Positions 7,098-14,035 of a stretch of DNA of 64,000 bases are shown piece after piece. Both the position numbers and the translations under genes were made by a program. The DNA is from Deltaproteobacteria bacterium RBG_13_43_22 (GTDB taxonomy: Bacteria; Desulfobacterota; RBG-13-43-22): positions 17,929 through 81,928 of the forward strand of contig MGQB01000038.1 in NCBI GenBank assembly GCA_001797675.1, given 5' to 3'. The notes under the pieces were generated by a model, which saw nothing but the letters and a program-made list of their open reading frames with translations, was not told the origin of the DNA and searched no databases. Within the stretch, counting starts at the first letter, position 1. Every line of letters begins with the position of its first letter.

Positions 7098-7302
7098 TCC
7101 GTCTTTTCATGGCGGCGCGCAGTGACCCGGCAAAATTCAAGGCGTCGTCGTTGGCGAGCATTCTTTCCCAGGGGGTCAAGCGAAGACTTTCCTCCAGCAG
7201 GGTCAAATCAATGCCTTGATCATCAGCTCCCTTACCGGCCGGGAGGTAACCCGTCGAAGCCTCTTTCAAAACATTCCCATTCTTTTTGATCTGATCCGGC
7301 AT
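7084..7302 (-). CDS. Small partner protein of the nucleotidyltransferase gene
   Basis: A 72-residue soluble protein with no known domain that I can name. Its C-terminal half, LRLTPWERMLANDDALNF then AGSLRAAMKRRN, is a motif I associate with short genes directly preceding nucleotidyltransferase genes in diverse bacteria. The 14-base overlap with the downstream gene (7084-7097) indicates translational coupling. By position and size it would be the antitoxin or adaptor of a two-gene module, but this is inference from layout. The first 25 residues look disordered. Confidence 0.65.
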   Translation of the reverse strand: MPDQIKKNGNVLKEASTGYLPAGKGADDQGIDLTLLEESLRLTPWERMLANDDALNFAGSLRAAMKRRNAES

Positions 7303-7342
7303 GAAATTGTAATTATTATTTCAGGTTAGCCTTTTGGGCATT

Positions 7343-7593
7343 TCAACAGGCGCATACCAATTCAGTTACTACGAGCTTGGGGGATATCCAGCGTCCAGCA
7401 GAGTCCTTCTTGTATCTTGACTCCTCCGGAATTTCTTCAAGTGTCCCCATTTTTTCTGCCTCTTCGACAAATAGCCTTACCGCGGTCTTCAACATTTCTT
7501 TGGCCTGTTGAATATCCCGGCCACAGTTTGAAATATCGAACTCCGGGCAGTAGGCCGCCTAAGTCTGGTCCTCCTTGAAGACTACGATATCCT
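7343..7593 (-). pseudogene. HicB-family antitoxin, broken: 5' end replaced by a hairpin element and one internal stop
   Basis: Read on the - strand from 7590, the frame gives DIVVFKEDQT, a TAG stop, then AAYCPEFDISNCGRDIQQAK and EMLKTAVRLFVEEAEKMG, ending TGA at 7343-7345. This is the HicB-like fold, with the usual YCPE core followed by an amphipathic helix and an L-F-x-E-E tail. The first codons are missing because hairpin element A (7594-7715) abuts the surviving sequence. No HicA-type toxin gene is beside it. The module was probably lost after insertion. Confidence 0.7.
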
Positions 7594-7715
7594 ATTGAAG
7601 CTCCCTGCACCAAGGTGCAGGGAATCTTCCAGGCAAGGAAAGGGTTTATTTGTTGTAGTTCGCTCGCTAACCCACGCAGCAAGCTGCGGGGAATGCGCTC
7701 GCTATTCCTGTTCAA
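7594..7715 (+). repeat. Hairpin element, copy A (about 122 bp)
   Basis: Begins ATTGAAGCTCCCTGCACC and ends CTATTCCTGTTCAA, so TTGAA and TTCAA form short terminal inverted repeats. Near the left end CCCTGCACCAAGGTGCAGGG is a 20-base palindrome. Near the right end CGCAGCAAGCTGCG forms a second hairpin, flanked by two direct copies of CGCTCGCTA. Two terminal hairpins with no gene are like the ends of IS200/IS605-type elements. Copies B, C and D are at 8791-8922, 26381-26502 and 57308-57438. Confidence 0.75.
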
Positions 7716-7915
7716 TTGGTATTATCTTTCCCCCCGTTAATGTTAACAGATATTTTTGCAGCCTGAATGACTTATAAGATCAACTGCGTATTATTTTAAC
7801 AGAAAACAAGATTAAAAGCTAAAATAATAAAAGACGTTCGGCGAATAAAAGGTTCAGGGCAGAGGGCAGAGGGCATCTGACCCCAGCCATGCACTGAGCC
7901 AGGGAAAGTGAGCTG
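7716..7915. other. Intergenic stretch without a recognisable gene
   Basis: AT-rich sequence between hairpin element copy A and the DUF169 gene. It contains one short phrase of the dispersed family (AAAGACGTTCGGCG near 7830) and the run AGGGCAGAGGGCAGAGGGCA (7857-7876), a small tandem repeat of the unit GGGCAGA. Confidence 0.4.
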
Positions 7916-8668
7916 TTACCGATATGGATTTGCGAGGGAGGTATTCTGGTCGCACTCAGGCCCGATGAACCAGATGGGGTATCTCAGCCCTCTGGCATAA
8001 AGCCCCTTAAGCCCCTCGACGGCATGTCCGACCGCGCCCGGCGGCAGGGCTATGACCAGTTCATCATCGGTAACGGAGCCGAACCTTCGCTCGCCCGTGC
8101 AGGGTATGGCCAGGGAGGGCTTGCCGGTTACATAACACTTGGCTAACGAATCGGTACAGGCCCCCTCGCCGATAAAGGAAAACTGCAAAAGCTCGTAGTC
8201 GGTAAACTGGATGCCGTTCATCAAAAGGGACATCTGGGCGGGATTGCCGTAGACCAGGACGACATCGGGCTCGAAGCTGACAAACTGCAAGGGTGCGAGT
8301 ACAACGGCCTCTCCCGGCGGGATTAACGGGTAATCCGCCTGCTGCTTCAGGGCATCCTCTTTGGTCCCGAACCAGGACACCCGCGCGAAGGTCTCCGCTT
8401 CCCGCTGTTTCGCCTCGTCGGTCGTAGCAGCCAGTCCGCTCAGCCTGGCGCAGCGTTCGCCTAAATTGTTTCGGGTTATCCCGATAGTCCAGCCTGCCCT
8501 CCGCACCAGGGAGGGTAACTGGCAAAAATTAAATGCACGGTCAAACTTTTGTAACTTCGGTATCTTCTCCATCTCGGCCGCTTTTTCGAACTTTTTGTAG
8601 GCAATCGGCCGCGTGGTGAGACGAAGAAGACGCTCCAGCTCTAAAGCAAATTCCGCCCAGTTAGCCAT
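7916..8668 (-). CDS. DUF169-family protein
   Basis: A 250-residue soluble protein of the DUF169 family, common in methanogens and anaerobic bacteria. The opening ELERLLRLTTRPIAYKKFE (residues 9-27) is the typical family start, in which the protein begins with a small helix and an RPIA motif. Conserved cysteines (for example in FNFCQLP, and ECD near the end) are compatible with metal or cofactor binding, but no catalytic role is established. The gene begins at ATG 8668 after AAAAAGGAGAAAAGA. The rhodanese gene lies upstream on the same strand, but hairpin element copy B separates them, so co-transcription is uncertain. Confidence 0.82.
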   Translation of the reverse strand: MANWAEFALELERLLRLTTRPIAYKKFEKAAEMEKIPKLQKFDRAFNFCQLPSLVRRAGWTIGITRNNLGERCARLSGLAATTDEAKQREAETFARVSWFGTKEDALKQQADYPLIPPGEAVVLAPLQFVSFEPDVVLVYGNPAQMSLLMNGIQFTDYELLQFSFIGEGACTDSLAKCYVTGKPSLAIPCTGERRFGSVTDDELVIALPPGAVGHAVEGLKGLYARGLRYPIWFIGPECDQNTSLANPYR

Positions 8669-8790
8669 TCTTTTTTCTCCTTTTCAATTTGATTAGGGGC
8701 ACAAGGCCGATTTAAAAGTAAACGGTAGACAGAAGACTGAAGGAAAATCGGGAAACAAAGGCCTGCCTGATTTAAAAGATTACGATCACT

Positions 8791-8922
8791 ATTGAAGCTC
8801 CCTGCACCAAGGTGCAGGGAATCTTCCAGGCAAGGAAAGGGTTTATTTGTTGTAGTTCGCTCGCTAACCCACGCAGTCCCGCTGCAAGCGGGACGGGGAA
8901 TGCGCTCGCTATTCCTGTTCAA
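8791..8922 (+). repeat. Hairpin element, copy B, with an extra palindrome in the right hairpin
   Basis: Identical to copy A over the left 85 or so bases. In the right hairpin, the CAAGCTG of copy A after ACGCAG is replaced by the 17-base palindrome TCCCGCTGCAAGCGGGA (8877-8893). The right end is again CTATTCCTGTTCAA. Located between the DUF169 and rhodanese genes. Confidence 0.75.
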
Positions 8923-8993
8923 AACACTGGAAAGCACGGCAACCCCTTGTTCTTTAAACGCCCGCGGCAACACCGAAGAAGGGTTCAGCTTTT

Positions 8994-9022
8994 TGAACCG
9001 GTCATAAATTGTGACCGGTTCA
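8994..9022. repeat. 11-bp perfect inverted repeat at the rhodanese stop codon
   Basis: TGAACCGGTCA (8994-9004) and TGACCGGTTCA (9012-9022) are exact reverse complements separated by TAAATTG. The right arm includes the stop codon of the leftward rhodanese gene. On the - strand the stem is followed by A residues, not U residues, so it is not a classical intrinsic terminator. It could protect the mRNA 3' end or be a protein-binding site. Confidence 0.5.
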
Positions 9023-9439
9023 TTTCGATCGAAACTGAAGCGCCTTCCCTTTCTTTTCCCATTCGCGCATGCCTCCCTGAAAATGAAACACCCTCGTATA
9101 TCCCATACGAACCAGTTTCTCAACGGCAATGTCGCTCATTCGTCCTGTTCTACAGTAAACAACGATCTTGGCGTCTTTCTGCCGAGGCAGTTTTTCTTTG
9201 TTCTGATCCATGGCATTGAACGGAATAAAGAGGTCTGTTCCCGGAAGCTCCCCCTCATAGGGAATGTGAACGTTGATCAGTACGAAATCTTTATTTTTCA
9301 TCATCTCAGTAAATTGAGCTGCGGAAATATTTACGTACCCTTTCTCTCCCATGGACCAAACCCGAGGGACAAAAGATCCCATCCATCCCACAAGAATCAG
9401 CAAAGCAGACAAACCTGCCGTATATTTTATCTTTTTCAT
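9020..9439 (-). CDS. Exported rhodanese-domain protein
   Basis: A 139-residue protein with an N-terminal signal or membrane anchor (MKKIKYTAGLSALLILVGWM, residues 1-20) and one rhodanese domain. The active-site loop is VVYCRTGRMS with the persulfide-forming cysteine C96, followed by the conserved tail GYTRVFHFQGGMREWEKKG. Single-domain exported rhodaneses take part in periplasmic sulfur handling; no specific partner is evident. The protein begins at ATG 9439 after AAAAGGAGAAATC. The active loop is complete, so it is probably functional. Confidence 0.88.
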   Translation of the reverse strand: MKKIKYTAGLSALLILVGWMGSFVPRVWSMGEKGYVNISAAQFTEMMKNKDFVLINVHIPYEGELPGTDLFIPFNAMDQNKEKLPRQKDAKIVVYCRTGRMSDIAVEKLVRMGYTRVFHFQGGMREWEKKGKALQFRSK

Positions 9440-9609
9440 GATTTCTCCTTTTGAGCGAAGGCGAAGAATCTTAACTTCTTCCTATCATTAAGCCTCAGGA
9501 TTTCTCCCTTCGGTCGAAATGACAATAAAGGAAATTGCAACACCGTCTCTTGCTACAGGGGGAAAGGGAGGTTCACCGCCCAATCAATGTCTCAGACGGT
9601 TGTAATGAA
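9440..9609. other. Upstream region of the rhodanese gene, no gene seen
   Basis: The stretch contains GGATTTCTCCCTTCGGTCGA (near 9500), a short sequence that recurs between genes in many Desulfobacterota genomes. No promoter with convincing -35 and -10 boxes is visible for the leftward rhodanese gene. Confidence 0.3.
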
Positions 9610-9792
9610 TCAGACCGCTCCCACCACAGTGGCGATACCGATTCCCCCGCCGCCGCAAAGCATCTGGAGGCCGGGCTTCCCCCCGGTACGCTTGAGGTGG
9701 TGGACCATCTCCCCAAAGTACATGACCCCGGAAGCACCGATGGGATGACCCAGGGCAATAGCCCCGCCGGTCGGGTTAATCCGGAGATCAAA
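9610..9792 (-). pseudogene. C-terminal remnant of an acetyl-CoA acyltransferase (thiolase)
   Basis: On the - strand from about 9792 the frame reads RINPTGGAIALGHPIGAS, then GVMYFGEMVHHLKRTGGKPG, then LQMLCGGGGIGIATVVGAV and a TGA at 9610-9612. This is the diagnostic thiolase C-terminus, with the GHP histidine and the CxGGGxG cysteine loop. Only about 60 of some 390 codons remain, and a stop codon lies just upstream in frame. It is a decayed gene end, not a functional enzyme. The base composition is higher in GC than the flanking intergenic DNA, as expected for former coding sequence. Confidence 0.8.
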
Positions 9793-10112
9793 TTAAAAGA
9801 AATTATAAAAGGGCATTAAAACAAGAGTCAAGGAAAAAGGCCGGGGAGTTGATTTATTCTCCTTGACCGGTTATCCGGGTTATTTTATAATCCTCCCATC
9901 AAAAAGAAAAATCTTACCCAAGATAAGACGGTTGTGAAGAAAGCAGTTTCTCTTTACAATTTTTTCCATTAAAACTTGCTCTGCCATACTCCAAGCCCGG
10001 ATAAGATAGAAGCCGAACCGATATCCTGAATTTGAACTAACCGGCGTGTATTTATTGCTTTGAACTATCTCATCAACCTACTAAGTCTTAATATTCGAAG
10101 GAGTTGGAACTG
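9793..10112. other. Intergenic, nothing recognised
   Basis: About 320 AT-rich bases between the thiolase remnant and the acyl-CoA ligase gene. I see no gene, clear promoter or terminator. The last bases carry AAGGAG (10098-10103), the ribosome site of the ligase gene. Confidence 0.4.
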
Positions 10113-11660
10113 ATGGAAATCAAGCACCCGAGGGAAATGGTCAAGGAGAAGCCGGACAAACCGGCTTACATCATGGCTTCCACCGGCGAGGTGGTTACCC
10201 GCCTTCAGCTCGATCAACGGGCCAATCAATGCGCCCGAATGCTTCGTTCCCTGGGGTTGAAAACCGGGGACCACATTTCCATCTTCATGGAAAACAACCG
10301 TCAGTTCCTGGAGATCTGCACGGCTGCCTCCCGTTCGGGTCTTTTTTACACGGCCATCAGCACCCATCTGACCCTTTCGGAGGTCGAGTACATCATCAAC
10401 GACAGCGGGGCCAAGGTCCTGTTTACCTCTATGGCCATGAGTCCGGTGGCCTCCGAGCTCATCGAAAGGATTTCGGAAAAGATAACCCGGATCATGGTCG
10501 GCGGAACAAAGGAAGGGTTCGAGCCTTATGAAAAGAAGGTTTACGGGTTCCCGGTAGACCCTTTACCCGACCCGGTTACCGGCACGGACATGCTTTATTC
10601 TTCCGGGACCACAGGCCGGCCCAAGGGTATCAAGGTTCAACTGGACGATATCCCCTACGGGGAGATCCAGGCCAAAACTATGGGACTGATTCTCCTGTTC
10701 GGTTTTCATGAAGAGGTTGTTTATCTTTCACCGGCGCCCCTCTACCACGCCGCTCCTCTGAGATTCGTTATGATCACCCTCCGGAGCGGCGGGACGGCCG
10801 TTATCATGGACCGCTTCGTTGCTCTTACCTGTCTGGAGCTTATTGATAAATATAAAGTCACCCACAGCCAGTGGGTTCCGACCATGTTCATCCGGATGCT
10901 TAGACTTCCCGGGGAGGAAAGAAACCGCTATGATCTTTCCTCACATAAAGTCGCCATTCATGCCGCTGCCCCCATTTCGGTCCAGATAAAACAGCAGATG
11001 ATCGAATGGTGGGGGCCCATCTTGATAGAATACTACGCGGGGACCGAAGGAAACGGGCTTTGTGCCGTTAACTCCCGGGACTGGCTGGTTCACCAGGGAA
11101 CCGTGGGGCTTCCGATCATCGGCGTTCCCCACATCCTGGATGAGGAGGGAAACGACCTTCCCCCCGGTGAAATCGGGACGATCTATTTTTCCGATGGACG
11201 GGACTTCGAATATCACAACGATCCGGAAAAAACCGCCGCTTCCAGGAACGAAAAAGGCTGGACCACCCTCAATGATGTGGGCTACCTGGACGAAGAGGGC
11301 TATTTGTATTTAACGGACCGTAAAACCAATATGATCATATCCGGGGGGGTCAACATCTACCCCCAGGAAGCTGAAAACATCCTGATCACTCATCCCCAGG
11401 TCCTGGACGTGGCCGTGCTGGGGGTCCCCAACGAAGAGTTCGGAGAGGAAGTCAAGGGGATCGTTCAGCCCAGTACCATGGCCGAGGCAGGACCGGAACT
11501 CGAAGCGGAACTGATCCGTTTTTGCCATCAGCATCTGGCAAAAATAAAATGCCCGGTGAGCATCGATTTTGAAAATGAGCTCCCGCGAACCCCCACCGGG
11601 AAACTTTTAAAACGGCTTCTCAAAGACCGGTACTGGGAGGGGAACGAAAAAAGGATTTAA
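10113..11660 (+). CDS. AMP-forming acyl-CoA synthetase/ligase
   Basis: A 515-residue ANL-superfamily enzyme that activates a carboxylic acid with ATP and CoA. Motifs in order: the P-loop-like MLYSSGTTGRPKGIKV, the adenylate-binding YYAGTEGNG, the hinge YLTDRKTNMIISGGVNIYPQ, and the C-terminal catalytic lysine in PRTPTGKLLKR. ATG 10113 is preferred over an upstream TTG (10104), because AAGGAG ends nine bases before it. Sequence style is nearest the CaiC/FadD-like ligases, but acid specificity is open. The gene appears monocistronic. Confidence 0.92.
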   Translation: MEIKHPREMVKEKPDKPAYIMASTGEVVTRLQLDQRANQCARMLRSLGLKTGDHISIFMENNRQFLEICTAASRSGLFYTAISTHLTLSEVEYIINDSGAKVLFTSMAMSPVASELIERISEKITRIMVGGTKEGFEPYEKKVYGFPVDPLPDPVTGTDMLYSSGTTGRPKGIKVQLDDIPYGEIQAKTMGLILLFGFHEEVVYLSPAPLYHAAPLRFVMITLRSGGTAVIMDRFVALTCLELIDKYKVTHSQWVPTMFIRMLRLPGEERNRYDLSSHKVAIHAAAPISVQIKQQMIEWWGPILIEYYAGTEGNGLCAVNSRDWLVHQGTVGLPIIGVPHILDEEGNDLPPGEIGTIYFSDGRDFEYHNDPEKTAASRNEKGWTTLNDVGYLDEEGYLYLTDRKTNMIISGGVNIYPQEAENILITHPQVLDVAVLGVPNEEFGEEVKGIVQPSTMAEAGPELEAELIRFCHQHLAKIKCPVSIDFENELPRTPTGKLLKRLLKDRYWEGNEKRI

Positions 11661-11697
11661 ATCAGCAAGCCTAATATCAGCAATGATATTCTCGTAA

Positions 11698-11803
11698 AGA
11701 AAGGGATGGGGTCCATTCTTTCCAATGGACATCCTTTTGTCCGGGGTTCATCAGGCAAGGCGGTAAACTGTTCCCCGATGGTTTATTCGGAAAGATTTGA
11801 CCC
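11698..11803 (+). repeat. Dispersed repeat R2, copy a
   Basis: About 105 bases opening GGGATGGGGTCCATTC, with an imperfect palindrome (GGGTCCATTCTTTCCAATGGAC), followed by CTTTTGTCC, TCAGGCAAGGCGGTAAAC and CGGAAAGATTTGACC. Copy b (21634-21736) keeps the same blocks in the same order, and a truncated copy c is at 15999-16047. No coding potential is preserved across the copies. Confidence 0.6.
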
Positions 11804-11881
11804 CGGTACGAGGCTCTTCTTTGTTTTGCTGAAACCCAGTGACTGTGGACCTTAAAAACAGATAAAGCCGTTCTTTATATT

Positions 11882-12103
11882 CTAGGGAAGGGATGATCCA
11901 TCCCATTTATGTTCAGGATCTGGGACAAAAGTAACACCACCATATCCCCAGCCATAGGCTAATTGGAGCGTCGTGTCCTTTTCGTACTCCAGGTTGTACA
12001 TAAATACCAGCCAGCCTCCTGGAATTTTTGAGCGATAAACATTGAAGACGGGCATTTGGTCTTTAAATTCACGATCCTGCTCCAGCTTTTCTAATTTAAG
12101 CAT
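11882..12103 (-). CDS. Small conserved-looking protein of unknown function
   Basis: A 73-residue protein with no domain I recognise. It has an amphipathic basic/acidic N-terminus (MLKLEKLEQDREFKDQM), then a compact beta-rich part (FNVYRSKIPGGWLVFMYN) and an aromatic glycine-rich end (LAYGWGYGGVTFVPDPEHKW). A strong ribosome site (AAAGGAGGATAGC) precedes the ATG at 12103. It is last in a run of three tiny genes on the - strand whose spacing (4 and about 23 bases) suggests one transcript. Confidence 0.65.
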   Translation of the reverse strand: MLKLEKLEQDREFKDQMPVFNVYRSKIPGGWLVFMYNLEYEKDTTLQLAYGWGYGGVTFVPDPEHKWDGSSLP

Positions 12104-12221
12104 TGCTATCCTCCTTTAATGAAGACTTAATGAATTGCTTGAATTAGATCCTTGGCCAGTTGGACAACCATCTTAGTAAAGGGGTCCATCTCTGGGCCGT
12201 CATTCTTTTCTATGAAATCTT

Positions 12222-12404
12222 TTATCTTCTTTCTTCCTCTGGATGCCACCGCCCATAAACTCTTAAACTCAATTCTAACCGTTCCCCGTCTTTGGGGAAC
12301 CAGGGTTCTTTATTGTCTGAACACGACATGACCGTATGGATTTCATCAAGCAGGTTGAGAAAGGCATCCCAGTATTCCTCATCAAATAGAGGGAGTTCAG
12401 TCAT
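12222..12404 (-). CDS. Small protein of unknown function, probably frameshifted near its end
   Basis: The frame from ATG 12404 gives 60 residues (MTELPLFDEEYWDAFLNLLD at the start) and stops at TAA 12222-12224. The next frame continues without a break as KIKDFIEKNDGPEMDPFTK then MVVQLAKDLIQAIH to a TAA at 12127-12129. This reads like the natural C-terminus of the same protein. One missing base in the purine run GAGGAAGAAAGAAGA (about 12226-12240) would join them into a protein of about 92 residues. The ATG follows the preceding stop codon by only four bases, so translation is coupled. Function unknown. Confidence 0.55.
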   Translation of the reverse strand: MTELPLFDEEYWDAFLNLLDEIHTVMSCSDNKEPWFPKDGERLELSLRVYGRWHPEEERR

Positions 12405-12408
12405 GTCT

Positions 12409-12585
12409 TTATTCGATGGGTGCCTTGTACATCTCCCGCAGTCTCTTTATTTCCTCCAACACCTCTGCCTTGGTAATGATTCCCTTCCTGTCCAAGATAT
12501 TAATAAGGGCCTCCTGTTCAAAGACGTTACTGGTAAATAGTTCTTTGAAAGAAATCATATCGTCGGGGTCTATTTTCTCTTCCAT
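12409..12585 (-). CDS. 58-residue acidic helical protein, first gene of a three-gene cluster
   Basis: The protein starts MEEKIDPDDMISFKELFTSN and ends EVLEEIKRLREMYKAPIE. It has a good ribosome site (GGAG eight bases before ATG 12585). The pattern NVFEQEALINILDRKGIITK followed by a charged helix occurs in small proteins of many anaerobes, but I know no function for it. It may be a short subunit or adaptor for the next two gene products. Its stop lies four bases before the next start codon. Confidence 0.6.
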   Translation of the reverse strand: MEEKIDPDDMISFKELFTSNVFEQEALINILDRKGIITKAEVLEEIKRLREMYKAPIE

Positions 12586-12688
12586 ATCAATTTCTCCGAT
12601 CTAATACCGGGCCGGATAAGGCTCAGAATGGCCCATAGGCTGATTCAGGTTGTATAGGTACGGCCTGGTCAATTCCTTTCTCCGTCAT

Positions 12689-14035
12689 CTATTCCGGTTT
12701 GAATCCGGCTAAAATAGGCTTAATGATATCCAGGGCTTTATCGGCTTCTTCCACAGTGATGGTACAGGGCGGACAGATCTCCATTCGGTTTAAATTCGGC
12801 CCCTGGATACGGGTCCAGATACCCTGTTCATAGAGTTTCTGGGTCAACACTCCATTCTGCGCCACAGAAATCGGCTTTTTACTTCCCTTGTCCGTTACCA
12901 GTTCTATTGCCTGAAAAAGACCACGCCCCCCATGTTGACCCACGCAGGGGAGCGGCATGAATTCGGCGTCCAGACGGTTCTTGATATGCTCGCCTACCTT
13001 GGCCGCATTTTCCGCTATCCTGTTTTTCAAATAATAGTCTATGGTGGCAATGGAGGCCGCGCAGCAGACCGGATGGGCCGCATAAGTGAATCCATGGGGG
13101 AAGGGTTTCCCTTCAAAGGCGGAATAAACCTCGTCACTGAAGGCCACGCCTCCGAAGGGCAGAACCGCAGCGGTGATTCCTTTGGCCATGGTCATTATAT
13201 CCGGTTGGAGATTCCAGTGCTCCGAAGCAAACATTTTGCCGGTCCGGCAAAAGCCGGTCATCACCTCGTCAACGATTAACAGGATATTGTTCTTCCTGCA
13301 GATCTCGGTGACCATGGCCCACCACTCAGCAGGAGGCTCAACGTGGCCACCAGAACCGAGTATCGGCTCAGCGATGAAGGCAGCAATGGTCGCCGCTCCC
13401 TCCTGCTGAACAACTTTTTCCATAAACCGGGCACTCATTACCGCACTATCAGGAACATCACCGAACATGGATCGATAGTCGTAGTAGCTGGGTACCCGCA
13501 GAAAGCCGGCCGGCGCCGGACCAAAGGGACTGTGCATCCTGCCGCCTCCCAACCCGGTGACATTGATGGAATAACCGCTCAATCCATGATAAGAATCGTA
13601 CAGGCTGATAATCTTGTACTTACCGGCCTGCCCCTTGAAATACCAGTAGGCCCGGGCCATTTTAAGCGCTGTATCGGTTGCCTCTGAGCCCCCGCAGGTG
13701 TAGTAGAAACGTTTCAGACCTCCCGGGGTAATTTGGGCCAGCTTCTGACTCAGTTCAATGGCATAGACATTGGTTTGCCCATAGAAATTGGTCACATAGT
13801 GAATCTTGTCCAGCGCCGCGGTTATAGCCTCAATAATCTCCGGACAGTGATGCCCCAGATTAGAGCAGACCAGCTGAGAGGCAAAGTCCATATATTCTTT
13901 GCCCTCCGTGTCTACCAGATAGATGCCATGACCCTTTTCGAAAACCCTGCTTATCTCCTGCCCGGTTATCCACCAGGGGTGGACCTGGTGTTCTTTGTCT
14001 GCCTGGATGAGTTCCTGTGTCCTTTTGCTTGTCAT
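12689..14035 (-). CDS. Class III PLP-dependent aminotransferase
   Basis: A 448-residue fold-type I aminotransferase (omega-aminotransferase group). The pyridoxal-phosphate lysine is in IMTMAKGITAAVLPFGGV. LLIVDEVMTGFCRTGK is the cofactor-binding aspartate region, and YYTCGGSEATDTALKMAR the phosphate-binding loop. ATG 14035 is chosen because AAAAGGAG lies five bases upstream; a longer frame from 14086 has no such signal. Family members transfer amino groups from omega-amino acids or amines to pyruvate or 2-oxoglutarate, and the donor here is unknown. It is divergent from the amidohydrolase gene, which suggests, without proof, a shared nitrogen-compound pathway. Confidence 0.9.
   Translation of the reverse strand: MTSKRTQELIQADKEHQVHPWWITGQEISRVFEKGHGIYLVDTEGKEYMDFASQLVCSNLGHHCPEIIEAITAALDKIHYVTNFYGQTNVYAIELSQKLAQITPGGLKRFYYTCGGSEATDTALKMARAYWYFKGQAGKYKIISLYDSYHGLSGYSINVTGLGGGRMHSPFGPAPAGFLRVPSYYDYRSMFGDVPDSAVMSARFMEKVVQQEGAATIAAFIAEPILGSGGHVEPPAEWWAMVTEICRKNNILLIVDEVMTGFCRTGKMFASEHWNLQPDIMTMAKGITAAVLPFGGVAFSDEVYSAFEGKPFPHGFTYAAHPVCCAASIATIDYYLKNRIAENAAKVGEHIKNRLDAEFMPLPCVGQHGGRGLFQAIELVTDKGSKKPISVAQNGVLTQKLYEQGIWTRIQGPNLNRMEICPPCTITVEEADKALDIIKPILAGFKPE

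Noticed and set aside
7595..7777. Frames starting MKLPAPRCRESSRQGKG at 7595, 8792 and 57309
   Set aside because: They are identical because they lie inside hairpin element copies A, B and D, with TTG starts and no ribosome site. Their C-termini differ because the elements end and unrelated DNA follows. They are repeat DNA, not genes.
13343..13687. Several + strand frames inside the aminotransferase gene
   Set aside because: They are antisense shadows of a gene with complete PLP-enzyme motifs.
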